From positions 28,105,501 through 28,169,500 of the forward strand of contig CM036621.1 of the NCBI GenBank assembly GCA_020746105.1: a DNA stretch of 64,000 nt, in the 5' to 3' direction. This document shows positions 11,401 through 21,790 of this stretch, piece after piece; within the stretch, counting starts at the first letter, position 1; each line of letters starts with the position of its first letter. The translations under genes and the position numbers were made by a program. This stretch comes from Trogon surrucura. Taxonomy: Eukaryota; Chordata; Aves; Trogoniformes; Trogonidae. The notes beneath the pieces are model-generated. The model searched no databases. It saw only the letters and a list, made by a program, of their open reading frames with translations, and was not told the DNA's origin.

Positions 11401-14232
11401 AGGTAGCCCAAGGGGTACCTTGTCCTATCAGTGGTTGTCACCGAGAAGAGCCTGGCTCCATCCTTGTGACACTCACCCTTGATATATTTGTAAACATTAA
11501 TGAGGTCACCCCTCAGCCTCCTCTTCTCCAAACTAAAGAGCCCCAGCTCCCTCAGTCTTTCCTCATAAGGGAGATGCTCCACTCCCTTCATCATCCTAGT
11601 TGCCCTGTGCTGGACTCTCTCCAGCAGTTCCCTGTCCTTCTTGAACTGAGGGGCCCAGAACTGGACACAATATTCCAGATGGGGTCTCACCAGGGCAGAG
11701 TAGAGGGGAAGGAGAACCTCTCTCGACCTACTAACCACCCCCCTTCTAATACACCCCAGGATGCCATTGGCCTTCCTGGCCACAAGGGCACACTGCTGGC
11801 TCATGGCCATCCTGCTGTCCACCAAGACTCCCAGGTCCCTTTCCCCTACACTACTCTCTAATAAGTCATTCCCCAAAACATCCTGCAAGCAAAGTCAGTA
11901 GACACAATGACAAATTTACTTACCCACGTAAACTAATACTGCCTATAACTTTACCTGCAGTGTTCTGCAGTTAAGTGTGAAACCATTACATTATGCATAG
12001 AATTACCTGAGAGGCTAAGAGACTTTGCTCCCAGCCTGCTTCTCTAACATCAAAAGCCAATACAGCATGCACTCCCATCAGTAGTATCCTAATGAGAAGG
12101 TGATATTCCACTATCACCTTCCATCTCTTCAAGTGGAAGTTAGAATGTACCTGTCCAGTTCCCTGCAGTAAACTCCTAGTGATTGGGACTGCATCATAGT
12201 CTTTTTTTTTCACCACCCTGAATTTCTGTGCCAGGAACAAACTTTATTCCTCTCCTTGCTTCACGTGAAGCATATCTCACCTGCATTAGATGCATGTCCC
12301 ATGTTTGCCAAAGTTCCCTTTATGGCACATACAGAGGCATATTCAAGAAGAGTACAGGTAATCCTATATGACTAATTCATCCTCATTTCTCTCTCTGGCA
12401 CCTACTTGGTACAAAGAACCTTATGTTAGCTTTGCATGCTCCCATTGAAATTAATTTATGAACTAAAACTTTCATGAAATGCGTCAAGGGAGCATTAGCT
12501 ATAGAAGGCAGTAAATCAATAACGGAAGATATGATGGAATGTTTTCATGACTTTATTTCTTTTTGGATGAACTGTACCATTAGTATCTACAGTATATCAT
12601 GGATATTGGTAGGTAGAAAAGCAGCTCTTTTGCTCTCCTCTCACAAAAATAGCACAGTAAACATTCATGAACAAAAAGCATAGTCCACATTTGCAGAGTG
12701 TGAAAGTTTATCTTACAAAACTGCTATTCTGAAAAGATCGTAATAGAAAACCAGACAAACAGTCCTCCATAGAAATGAATTTATCTCCATAAAATAGCAT
12801 TAGTGAGACTGCTACAGAAATACTAGTTTTTGGTGTTGGTATTCCAAAAATGACATTAAGAAGCTATGGGAAGGTTTAGGACAGACTAAGTCTATCTTAC
12901 AGGATGAAATCAGTAAAGCTCAATCTAGTTTTGCAAGGCTGAAGGAAAGAAAACCTACCAGAGGAAATCCTTATAGGCACTGGGATCGCAGTCTCTAAGA
13001 ACCTAAAAATAATACGCTGAGAGGAGACTTTTTATCTGATGGACAGTAATGTAACTACAGTTAATAGCTGAAAATTAAAGAGAAAGAGATAAAAATTCAA
13101 AAAGGAAACTCTTAAAAGTGTGAGAGCCGTTGAAACTATTCATCTGGAGGTAAGCAAGATTCCTTGTTCCTTCAAATCTCTAGACGAAAATTGGATATCT
13201 TTTTAAAAGGTATGAATGAAATTCAACCATCCTTTACCAGCATGTTTGAAGAACTCTTGCATAAAATATTATTACCTGTGTATGAAGGTCAGACCTGATT
13301 ATACACCAGAGGTCCCTTCTGGTCTTTAAAATCTATGTGAGGATTTAAATTAAAATAATAAATTAGAATAATTTAATCTACTATACCGATAGTATACCTT
13401 CAGATTAAATCAGTCTGAGACAAATCAGTTTGACAATTCCTGTCATATCTGTTTTTTGGTGCAATAGATAGCAGTTCCGGTACAACTAGATCCAAATACA
13501 GATACATCTATAAAGACTGGTAAGAGGAATCTAGCTGGATGGTTGGCTGATTAATGCATTGCATTGAAGACACGTCTATTAGTAAATGTCTCTGGTGTAA
13601 AATAAAACCAGGCATTCTATCTTTAGCAATGCTTAGCAGGCTTTATGCACACTTCATTTTGTGATTTAGATTTCTCATCTTAATCATCTCATTTGTCTTA
13701 TTAGCTGCTAAATGCAACAAGATGTGTTTGTCCATTATTTCCTTCATTTTTGGAAACAGGAAAAGCACAATGGACCACCTCTGGTGAGGCACTATCATCT
13801 AAAAATATTATATAATAAGTAAGAATTGTGTTCATGTATACCTTCACATGGTGAATTACTGTCCAACAGGAAAAATATTGCAAAAGGGATGCCTAAGCTG
13901 ATGATTTCTTGACTGAGAAGGAAAGTGTTAGATAGCCATGAACTCTTTTCATGAAATCTAATCATCCCACAGACTCAGCCTAATGGCAGAGGTGCCAATT
14001 AGTCATAAAACAGCTCTTGCTCATTATAAAAGAAATGAATGAGTTTAGGGGGGCTGATGCTAAACCAAAGTAAAGGTAGCATTCAATAATCAAAGTGATG
14101 AGCAATAATTAGAAGGATCTTCACAGTTTTCCAGATAGTTGGACCTAAGTTTGTTTTGTGAGTCAAGACTACATAAGAGCCTAACACCAGCCTTGACATC
14201 TGCAAGTCCTCAGGACTTTTTCATGCATTCAC

Positions 14233-14265
<33 letters not shown>

Positions 14266-17200
14266 CTATGAACAGCAGTAACAACTGAAAATTTAACTCA
14301 AAATAGCTCTGTCCTTTGAAGCACAACAAATAGGTACAACCACCCTTCTGGCTTTGATGGTCATTTGATTGAATTTGATTGAACATTTCAAAAAGTAAGG
14401 CTGATTTCCTTAAAAACATGATCATAGAATCATAGAATCATAGAATGGCCTAGGCTGGAAGGGACATATAAAATTTGGAATTTATAATGATAAGTTTTTA
14501 TATAAAAAGAACAAATAATTTTAAACTAGAATGTGAAAATATATATTTAAAATATGATAAACTGAGCAATTCTCTCTTTTTTTTCCTGGTAAAAAAATAA
14601 CACAGTCAAGAAATGCAGATACTTACTATGAACACTTCATCAAGAAAATAAGCTTTTGACCACAAAAAGTTTAGAGAAGCTTTGAACAGCTGAATTGTGC
14701 TGTATTACATTTTTCCTATTTAAAAGACTCCTGAGGAGTGCTAATTGATAACTGCAATGGTACTTCAATATGAACATTGCACTTTTAAAATATCTTGTAC
14801 AGCTCTCCATTCAATACACAGTGTATGAAGTATGTATATTGATAAGTATATTCAATGTTAGATATTATTAAGTATATATAATGTTAGATATAAGACATGC
14901 AAGCATCAGCTTGTTAGAAATATCTGCATTTTCTGTTTGTTTGTTGGGGTTTTTTTGTGACTTTTTTCCTTGTGATTATTCAGAAGACAAATGTGTTCTT
15001 ACTATGGTCGAAAATCTGAGGGCGCTTTTAGCAGATGTTATCTCTTATGTTTTCAAAGACATCCCTTGATACTTACTGGAAAACTGAATTCTGTTTGCAG
15101 GCAATTCCACCTGATGTCACACCAGATAGGGGAAGGAATTAGTCCTAAGTGGTTTGGCACCTGTAAGACATTGTGGGTCAGAGAAACACACAATGCCTTT
15201 CATAGCACAGTGAAACCGCTGTGCAGCATGGACAGACACTACTGGACAAAGCGACAAAAATCAGCCATCTAAAAAAAAAAATCTTTCTCTTCCCCATGCT
15301 GCTATCTATGTGCTTTTAGTATATTGAAATGAAGAAGTCATGTGTAAGTCTTCAGGGAGTTTGGAATTTACCCCACTGAATGCCAAGATTAAAGACCTGG
15401 AAGTCCCAAATTTTATACCCAAATGATTTTGAAGAACTTGGACTGAGAATAGGGGATAAACAGAGTCTTCTACAAAGTCTTTGGGAAGCACAGGAGACGT
15501 ATTTTAATTATTGCAATCTATTACTTGCTTCTATAGGCTTCTTAGTGACAAACAACTTTTCAGCATCTCGCAAGTATAATGCAGTTCTCTGTATAGGCTG
15601 CTTTGTTTATTAAGAATGAGGTCTCCATTAAACCATTCAGTCCTCAACTAATATAATGAGGACAATTCAAATTTCCACCAGACAAAGATCTGGTTCAGGA
15701 CCTTCACATAATGCCTGCTAGCAAAATTATACTATCATATACAGATGAGAAATAATCAAGAACACACAAATTATCCACTCGGTATCAAGCACAGGAACTC
15801 AAAATGCACAATAAAATTCCAGTGCTACTGATAATGTCAGAAGACAAACTACATCCTCAGACTCTGGGCCCCATTTGAAGAAACAGCTAAGATTTTCCTA
15901 GGTGATAAAAACCTAATGGCTTGTCTACACCTCTCAGGTAATATCACACACAGGGAAAAGGAGGGTTGGCCAGGATGTAAGGGTGATCAGCTTGCTGACA
16001 GAAAATAGAAGTATCGCTGAGACAATGAATACCTATTGCTGGGCCATGTTTACGAACAAGAATTTGCTGGATGACCCAGAGTTACATCAATCTGGCCTCT
16101 CTGAATCTGTAAAATTTCTATCTTTCCTTCATGATAGGAATTTGGGTTTTCGGTACCCTACATGAAGACCTAAGCTGTTTAGGAAGCTATAAGCATCACA
16201 GTCTTGAAAACGTTCAAGTACATTTCAGTTTTCCCCTCCCTCTACAAAAAGCCTCCGCGGTTGCCACTTTGCCCAGAGATTTGGCAACCTGTGCCAGATG
16301 GAAGGCGGGACATGAATCTAACAGGTGGTAACACTGTTTCTCAAAGGTCTGGTGTGTGTTGCTGTGCAGGAGGGAAATGATGTTCATGGAGCTTAAAAGA
16401 ATGCTTACTGAGGGACCATAGAGTGTTTGGAAATAAACTTGAATAAGTACTTAAAAACAGGACAAAATCTACATTAAAAAACAAGACAACAAAGAGAGTT
16501 GGTAAAGGAAGGAAAACAAGGGACAAAACTAAACCTGGCGACTTGATTGAACCCTTCCTGTTCAGAGATTTATCTGTTATTGTCCAAGGGGAATTAAAAA
16601 TAATTAGAGTAGCCTAAATTGTGACCTGTCATCTTTGGAAATACCATCATAATTTAAAATTACCATGTTGTGTAATGTTATTTTTCCTATGAAATTACAT
16701 TACACCACACAGACACTGGACATAATTATATATAAATTTGAGATCGGACTTGTGTCCCAAGGACTGAACGTAGTTGTCATTTTCTGACTGTGTTACATCA
16801 GAAAGAACCCCAACTGGCTTAACCTGATGTAGGTGCCTTGGCACTGACAGAGGTGTACTCAATTGCATCAGCCATGGATTTGATCTATAGTAATAAGTTA
16901 ATATTATCAAAGAGTATCAGAATTACAGATATAAAATTCTCACAGCTGACCTTTTTATTCTCTGCTATGTTATTCCACCCATTTATGATTTACTCACATA
17001 ACACAAGTGTAGACCCGAAAAAGTCTTATTATAGCAAAAGGTACAGGATGCCAAATCAGCTTCTAAAATAAATACACGCTTCAAGACATCAAACAGTCTA
17101 TTGTCCCTTGGCTTCATTTGGGGGAACACTTGCTGTTGACATAAGGTACATATTTACGGAAGATGAACATTTGTTTTCGATAGAATTGAACTAAGCTCTG

Positions 17201-17899
17201 CTGACCATACATGAAGTTTAGCAAATAACTCTCCGCTATTTGCTTAAGCAATTCCATATATTGCATCAGATGATGGAATGGGGGGAAAAAAAATCAACTT
17301 TGCCACGTAGATCTTCTGGGACCATTGATTTTTAAAGCTTTAAAATAGCCTGCTTAGAGATACTTCTGTCATGGGTGAGAGTTTCAGAGCATAGCATATA
17401 TGCAGGACAGTTTCACAGGGACCATAAAGATATGGAACTTGAGAAGCAAGCTATGCATTCTCACCCGTATGTGAAACTTGAGAATATCAGAGATACAGCA
17501 GAGTCTCCACAGTAGTACTGAAAGAAATTCAGATGAAAAGGAAGGAGCAGCTAACATAGACCCCACTGCCCTTCTCAGTGTAACACACAGGTTGCAAAAG
17601 CACATAAACTCCTGCTGGAAGCAGCCTAGTTATAGCGGTTCTACAGCCTATATGGACAAGGTCCAACAGAAAGAAAATAAAAGCTCCCTGTTATAAATAA
17701 ATTCCATAATAAGATTAATAGTTAATGAGTTCTTCTTCAGGCCTTTAAAACATTTTAAATGAAAATATTATTTTTTTTACACATTTGCCAGAGCTGGTTT
17801 CTTACCTGGATGTCCTTCTCCCACTGACTCCGATGTGAACATGAAAGCCCCTTCATCATTCAGTGTGTAATCACATAAACCATCCACTGGCCCATTCAT
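5430..17899 (-). CDS. MAT1A: S-adenosylmethionine synthase isoform 1, exons 1-6 (5' part)
   Basis: Makes S-adenosylmethionine from methionine and ATP in the cytosol; MAT1A is the liver-type enzyme in vertebrates. Coding exons on the minus strand: 17806-17899 (ATG at 17897-17899), 10922-10999, 9963-10085, 8047-8159, 6283-6426 and 5430-5648. They splice in frame to 257 residues of an expected ~396. The N-terminus [15 protein letters not shown] is MAT1A-like. Motifs include [17 protein letters not shown] with the catalytic His at 30, [15 protein letters not shown] (exons 4-5), RPDSKTQ with Lys182, and [13 protein letters not shown] at the exon 6 end. The protein is one residue longer than human near position 15. 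The glycine-rich C-terminal exons 7-9 are not found between 1 and 5,430 and should lie beyond the left edge. Residue 121 is Gly, where mammalian MAT1A has the nitric-oxide-sensitive Cys. Donors after exons 3 (GTTGGT) and 6 (GTCTGT) are weak. Confidence 0.95.
7911..7995 (+). mobile_element. CR1 3'-end fragment
   Basis: An 85-bp CR1 tail in MAT1A intron 4: the CCCTGCCCATGGCAGGG segment, then TGATCTCTAAGGTCC and CCATTCTATGA. It is diverged and lacks the second octamer. Confidence 0.8.
9296..9374 (+). mobile_element. CR1 3'-end fragment
   Basis: Short CR1 tail in MAT1A intron 3, with CCCTGCCCATGGCAGGGAGG followed by GGATTAGATGATCTC and two complete ATTCTATG octamers at its end. Confidence 0.83.
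11132..11875 (-). mobile_element. Truncated young CR1 (3' ~0.74 kb), antisense in the window
   Basis: Reverse complement of the 3' part of the same CR1 subfamily as the copy at 500-4,828. It covers the end of the RT ORF (from the [16 protein letters not shown] segment onward) and the 3' UTR with octamers at 11,132-11,148. It lies in MAT1A intron 1, in the gene's own orientation, about 130 bp upstream of the exon 2 acceptor. At 11,380-11,417 a 38-nt segment replaces four bases of the full-length copy (see findings). The reading frame of the remnant is otherwise largely open. Confidence 0.93.
12860..13338 (+). mobile_element. Old, diverged CR1-type LINE 3' end
   Basis: The end of this stretch reads as a CR1 tail of the kind common in turtles and crocodilians: a 'gaaggtcagac' segment, then GGTCCCTTCTGGTCTTTAAA and ATCTATG (13,285-13,338). 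The upstream 400 bp (GAGGAAATCC, GCTGAGAGGAGAC) shows only loose similarity to CR1 3' regions. The left limit is approximate. The copy is far more diverged than the avian copies here and probably predates birds. Confidence 0.55.
14233..14261. repeat. (CA)n microsatellite
   Basis: About 14 CA units in MAT1A intron 1. Confidence 0.95.
14421..14467 (-). mobile_element. CR1 3'-terminal fragment with three octamers
   Basis: Three tandem ATCATAGA/CATAGAAT octamers followed by GGCCTAGGCTGGAAGGGAC, the reversed tail of a CR1. Only about 47 bp remain. Located in MAT1A intron 1. Confidence 0.85.
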
Positions 17900-18144
17900 G
17901 TTTGTTGTGCTTTTCCTGATGGATTATTATAAGCAGTGGCTGAAGAGTTCTACGTTTTGTGCCTTCTCTTAAAGGAAAATTTTCTGTAGCAGTAGGACTT
18001 TTGCTGTCTTCTGTTGCGAACTCTTACACTAACTTGAGTCTCAGTGTGTGAAATCGGCATGTGTTTGCATCTGTGTATACGTGCAAGGAGTATGCATGTG
18101 CCTGGAGTCTGTATCCCTACCTAGCCTGATCTGTCAGTCCCTCA

Positions 18145-18165
18145 GCTGCTCCTATATATGGAAAA
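18145..18165 (-). promoter_or_regulatory. Candidate TATA box of MAT1A
   Basis: On the minus strand CATATATAGGAG (18,149-18,160) lies about 255 bp upstream of the MAT1A ATG, and there is no CpG island. A TATA-type promoter suits a tissue-restricted gene; the transcription start would fall near 18,120-18,130 if the leader is unspliced. This is inferred from sequence and position only. Confidence 0.4.
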
Positions 18166-21121
18166 GTGAAAGTGCCTAGATAATCATGTGAGAAAAATGG
18201 AAGAGCCCATTTCTTGGTAGGGGAGTTGGTTAACTTTAGGATATTTCACTAATTAACTCAGTTCTTGGAAACATTCTGAATTCAGTCTGTGCAAGATCGG
18301 TTATCTTAGCAACTCAACTGAGCATGAAGTAACGCATGAGTACCGGTGACAGTTCAGGTCAGCTGCTTCTTCAGTTTGTCTCTCCCCTAATTCTGGGACC
18401 TATGTTGTGCTTCCCACTGTGTGTTGTGGTTTTACGGGGATAGATGAAAAATCTGTAAATGCATGTGTTTCCTCACAAGACACTGGAAGATGTTTGCTCT
18501 GCATCATGTAAATGTATTTTCCTTTTACCTTTTCAACTCTCAAAATGTGGAATTCGCTCCTGAAATATTCTTTTCCATTTTCATTCATTCTCTATGCACA
18601 TTTGAGAGACGAAACATCTGATAAGATCTAGCATGAGTGTTTTTCATTTATGCAGACCTCTCCCTTCAGCCTTTGCTTTTCTTTTCCTCTATCCTCTCTT
18701 CTATTTAGATGCAACTTAATTCTGTTTTTTTTCGTATCATATTCTCAAATTATAACCCATAAACCTTAAAAATACAATAAATGTCACATCTGAGTATTCA
18801 GTGCTCAGTTCCGCTACAGAAAATTTCTTATAGTCAGATGACTCATGTCTGGAATATGCTGATGGCATGACAGGTATGAAGACAGATGGCATTTTGTGGG
18901 TACATGTGTCTTTAAGTTAGTACACAAAAAACAAGTAAACACACCCTTTAGGCAGGTCCAGAAAATGCCCAGCAGTCCTACGCCATTATAAAAAAAAAAG
19001 GTAGTTATTCTTCATTCCTTTACAGAAACCACTCTAGTCTTGATCTCAGATCATTGGTCTGCACAATAAAAATTTGCCGTTACCTCAATGAATATTGAAT
19101 CATAATCCTTTAATCATTCAAAGCGTATCTCTTGGATTGGAATGAGTAGCACACTGCTTCTTCCAGAGCCCTTGTAATATTGACAGCAGTGAAAGCCTTA
19201 TCACTCTTCAGTTTAAAAATTGGCTTAGTTTACTTCAAACTCTCAGTCAGAATTAACAGAACACTTTACAGGGCCCCTTGGATTCAAATTTCCACACTGC
19301 TACATATTTATGTAAGAATTCATTAGAATTTTCACTTTCTGCCTACATTCCTGAAAACAATAACTAATGCCTGTCAATGTTCACTAGTAATCTGCTGTTG
19401 TTGACATTGAATTGTTCATTTCAAAGGCATTTTCTTGGGCTTCTGCTGTACAGAATTCATTTCATGGAATGAAAAGCACTAGTTTTACTTAAAAATGCAG
19501 AATTCACACAAGATACCTGTTATAAGGCATAGCTTTCTCTGTAGTAAACTGCCATAATCCCACCCTGAAAAAAATACACATTAACATCAACTAGAAAAAC
19601 ACAATTTGCAAAAACAAAAAACACAGAAGACCAAAGAGTAACTAATTATATTAACCCTAGTTAATGGGTAACATTCAAATATTACATTAACTTCTTAAAC
19701 CCAAAAGTTTTTTTCCCAATGGAAGCACAGGAAGACACCATGGGAAACACCTCTGACAAAAACTCTTTTTGTACACATTAGAGTTTTTATTCTAACCCTA
19801 CAAATAATCCTCCAGCAAAATCAGACATCAAATATTGTCAGACTGTGAGTTCCACTCTTTCTTGCTTCTGGGTTTGCTTTTTCTTGGTTTTCAATGCCCC
19901 TTAAGAACAGAAATTTTAGTTTGGGAATTAGCATCCTTGTTTTTAAGGTAACAAACAGAATGCAGAAACAGGGCTCTCACATAATCCTCTTATCCCATAT
20001 AAAAATAATAATAAAAAGAAAAAACCTCAAGATCCTAAAATGCTGAAGAGTGCAAGTAATTTGACATACATGAGTAACGAGTTTGCAGGCCTATTGTTTA
20101 TTTTGCTATTACAGTTCCTCTTTCCGGACTCACTTCTGGCCAGTTAAATGCATTGGCCCTTGAGACCTTCATTAAAATAGCCTCTCTGGTAATCGTACTC
20201 TAGAAATGCTGCACAGCTGCATTTTACATAACATGTGTAAAACCTCCAGTTTAGACTGCTTCCAGTTATGGTTTTACTATCAAGAGCAACACATTTGCTT
20301 TATGGACACGAAGCATCTCAGCATGTTCTCTTCTAGGACATATGTGACAACTCAAAACCACTGTAGGGTTAGGTAATGTTTAATTTGGCTTCTCTTCCCA
20401 GACAATTTGACTTGTTAAATATTTGTAAAAAGTTAAGATAGTGCTCTACCATCATGTCTTTTTGGCACAGATCTGCCCATGCAAAAAAAAAAAACAGAAA
20501 AAAAAAAAAGAGGATCATGATAATAAATTGATATCAGCATTTTTCCCTATTCCATTTTACTGATAATGACTCATCAGTGAATGTAACAGACTTCCAAATT
20601 TTCTGTTAAATATACTCAACACTTTTCTGGGACTGAGCCATAAGAAAGTCAGTTTCTCTGCAAATCTCTTCATAATTTGTATATTTTCCATCACTGTATT
20701 AAGTATCTTTTGACTATATTCTATGACTTTTACTCAGAAGTTACCTAATGTCAAAATCCTCTCAATCAGTATGACTTCCATGCTTAGAAATAAGGCTACA
20801 GACAGAAAAATCACAATGTAAAAATAACACTGGCCTTCTGTATTGCTCTAAGTATTTATTCATATTGACTATAATGTCAGTCCCAACCACTGTAAAAGTG
20901 GCAGCATCCCATGGTTTTTCTACTTTTGTTCATAGCAGTTCTGTAAAACTATCCCCTTCTAGTTCACTTAACAGCTGTCAGAAGGCATGGTTTTACTGCA
21001 GCCTCAAGGAAGCCCTGAAAAGAATGAAGTTACCAAGATTTAACTGAGGAAGAATTTTATGAATGATTGCTATTGATGCTGCTGATTCTCTAGATAGATA
21101 TGACTGATAAATTGTCTTGAA

Positions 21122-21249
21122 CTTAGGCCTCTCATAACATATTCCCATCAGATCGTTTTACTTGCTCACCTTCTCCTTTCTTGACCTTATGCCTCTCACA
21201 ACATATTCTCATCAGATCATTTTACCTGCTCATCTTCTCCTTTCTAACC
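21122..21249. repeat. 64-bp direct tandem duplication
   Basis: Two adjacent copies, 21,122-21,185 and 21,186-21,249, both beginning CTTA-GCCTCTCA and ending CTTCTCCTTTCT. They differ at roughly a tenth of positions. Confidence 0.88.
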
Positions 21250-21698
21250 TTATCTGCTTTTCTTCTTTAGTCCTCTTATTTTGTCTTGCTTACATCCTTT
21301 TGGTTAAAACACATTTACAGAATTTCCCTTTCTTCTTTTTTTTTCCCCTTGTACATAATCCTTTCCATCTCCCTCACCGTATCTACTGATGTTTCATTTA
21401 TGTTATAAACAACTGAAAATTGAGCCTGCGTGGATGAACGATATTTGTAGAAATGAGAAAATGAGTTTGAGTTGATAGCTTACAGATAAAACACTTCTGT
21501 CACGGTGCATTCTATGCAACTTTTTCCACAGTTACTTCAGCCTGAGAGAGATCCTTTGCTGCATCTTGCATCTGCCCTCCCTTCCACTCCCTAAGAAGTT
21601 CTTCCATTAGGAACATCAAAGAAAATAATTCATTTTGCTCCTCTCCCATGTGATTTGCATCTGTTTGACCTCAAATTCTTTATTCTGACACATCACTG

Positions 21699-21790
21699 AA
21701 TCACAGAATGTGTGAGGCTGGATGGTCTCTAGCCCAACCCTCTGCTCAAAGCGGGACCAGCATGAACAGGTTGCTCATGGCCATGTTAAC
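21699..21790 (-). mobile_element. CR1 3' fragment
   Basis: Starts with AATCACAGAATG, followed by GAGGCTGGATGGTCTCTAGC, CCAACCCTCTGCTCAAAGC and GGTTGCTCATGGCCATGT, the reversed tail of an older CR1 subfamily. Confidence 0.78.

Larger units (their letters stand above)
13340..17805. other. MAT1A intron 1, 5' part: no gene seen
   Basis: AT-rich intron sequence on the exon 1 side of the intron. Apart from the (CA)n run at 14,233 and the small CR1 tail at 14,421, I see no coding exon, conserved structure or recognisable repeat. The open frames here are short and show no family similarity. Confidence 0.6.

Noticed and set aside
11220-11861. 213-aa plus-strand open frame
   Set aside because: It is the antisense shadow of the CR1 reverse-transcriptase remnant, not a gene.
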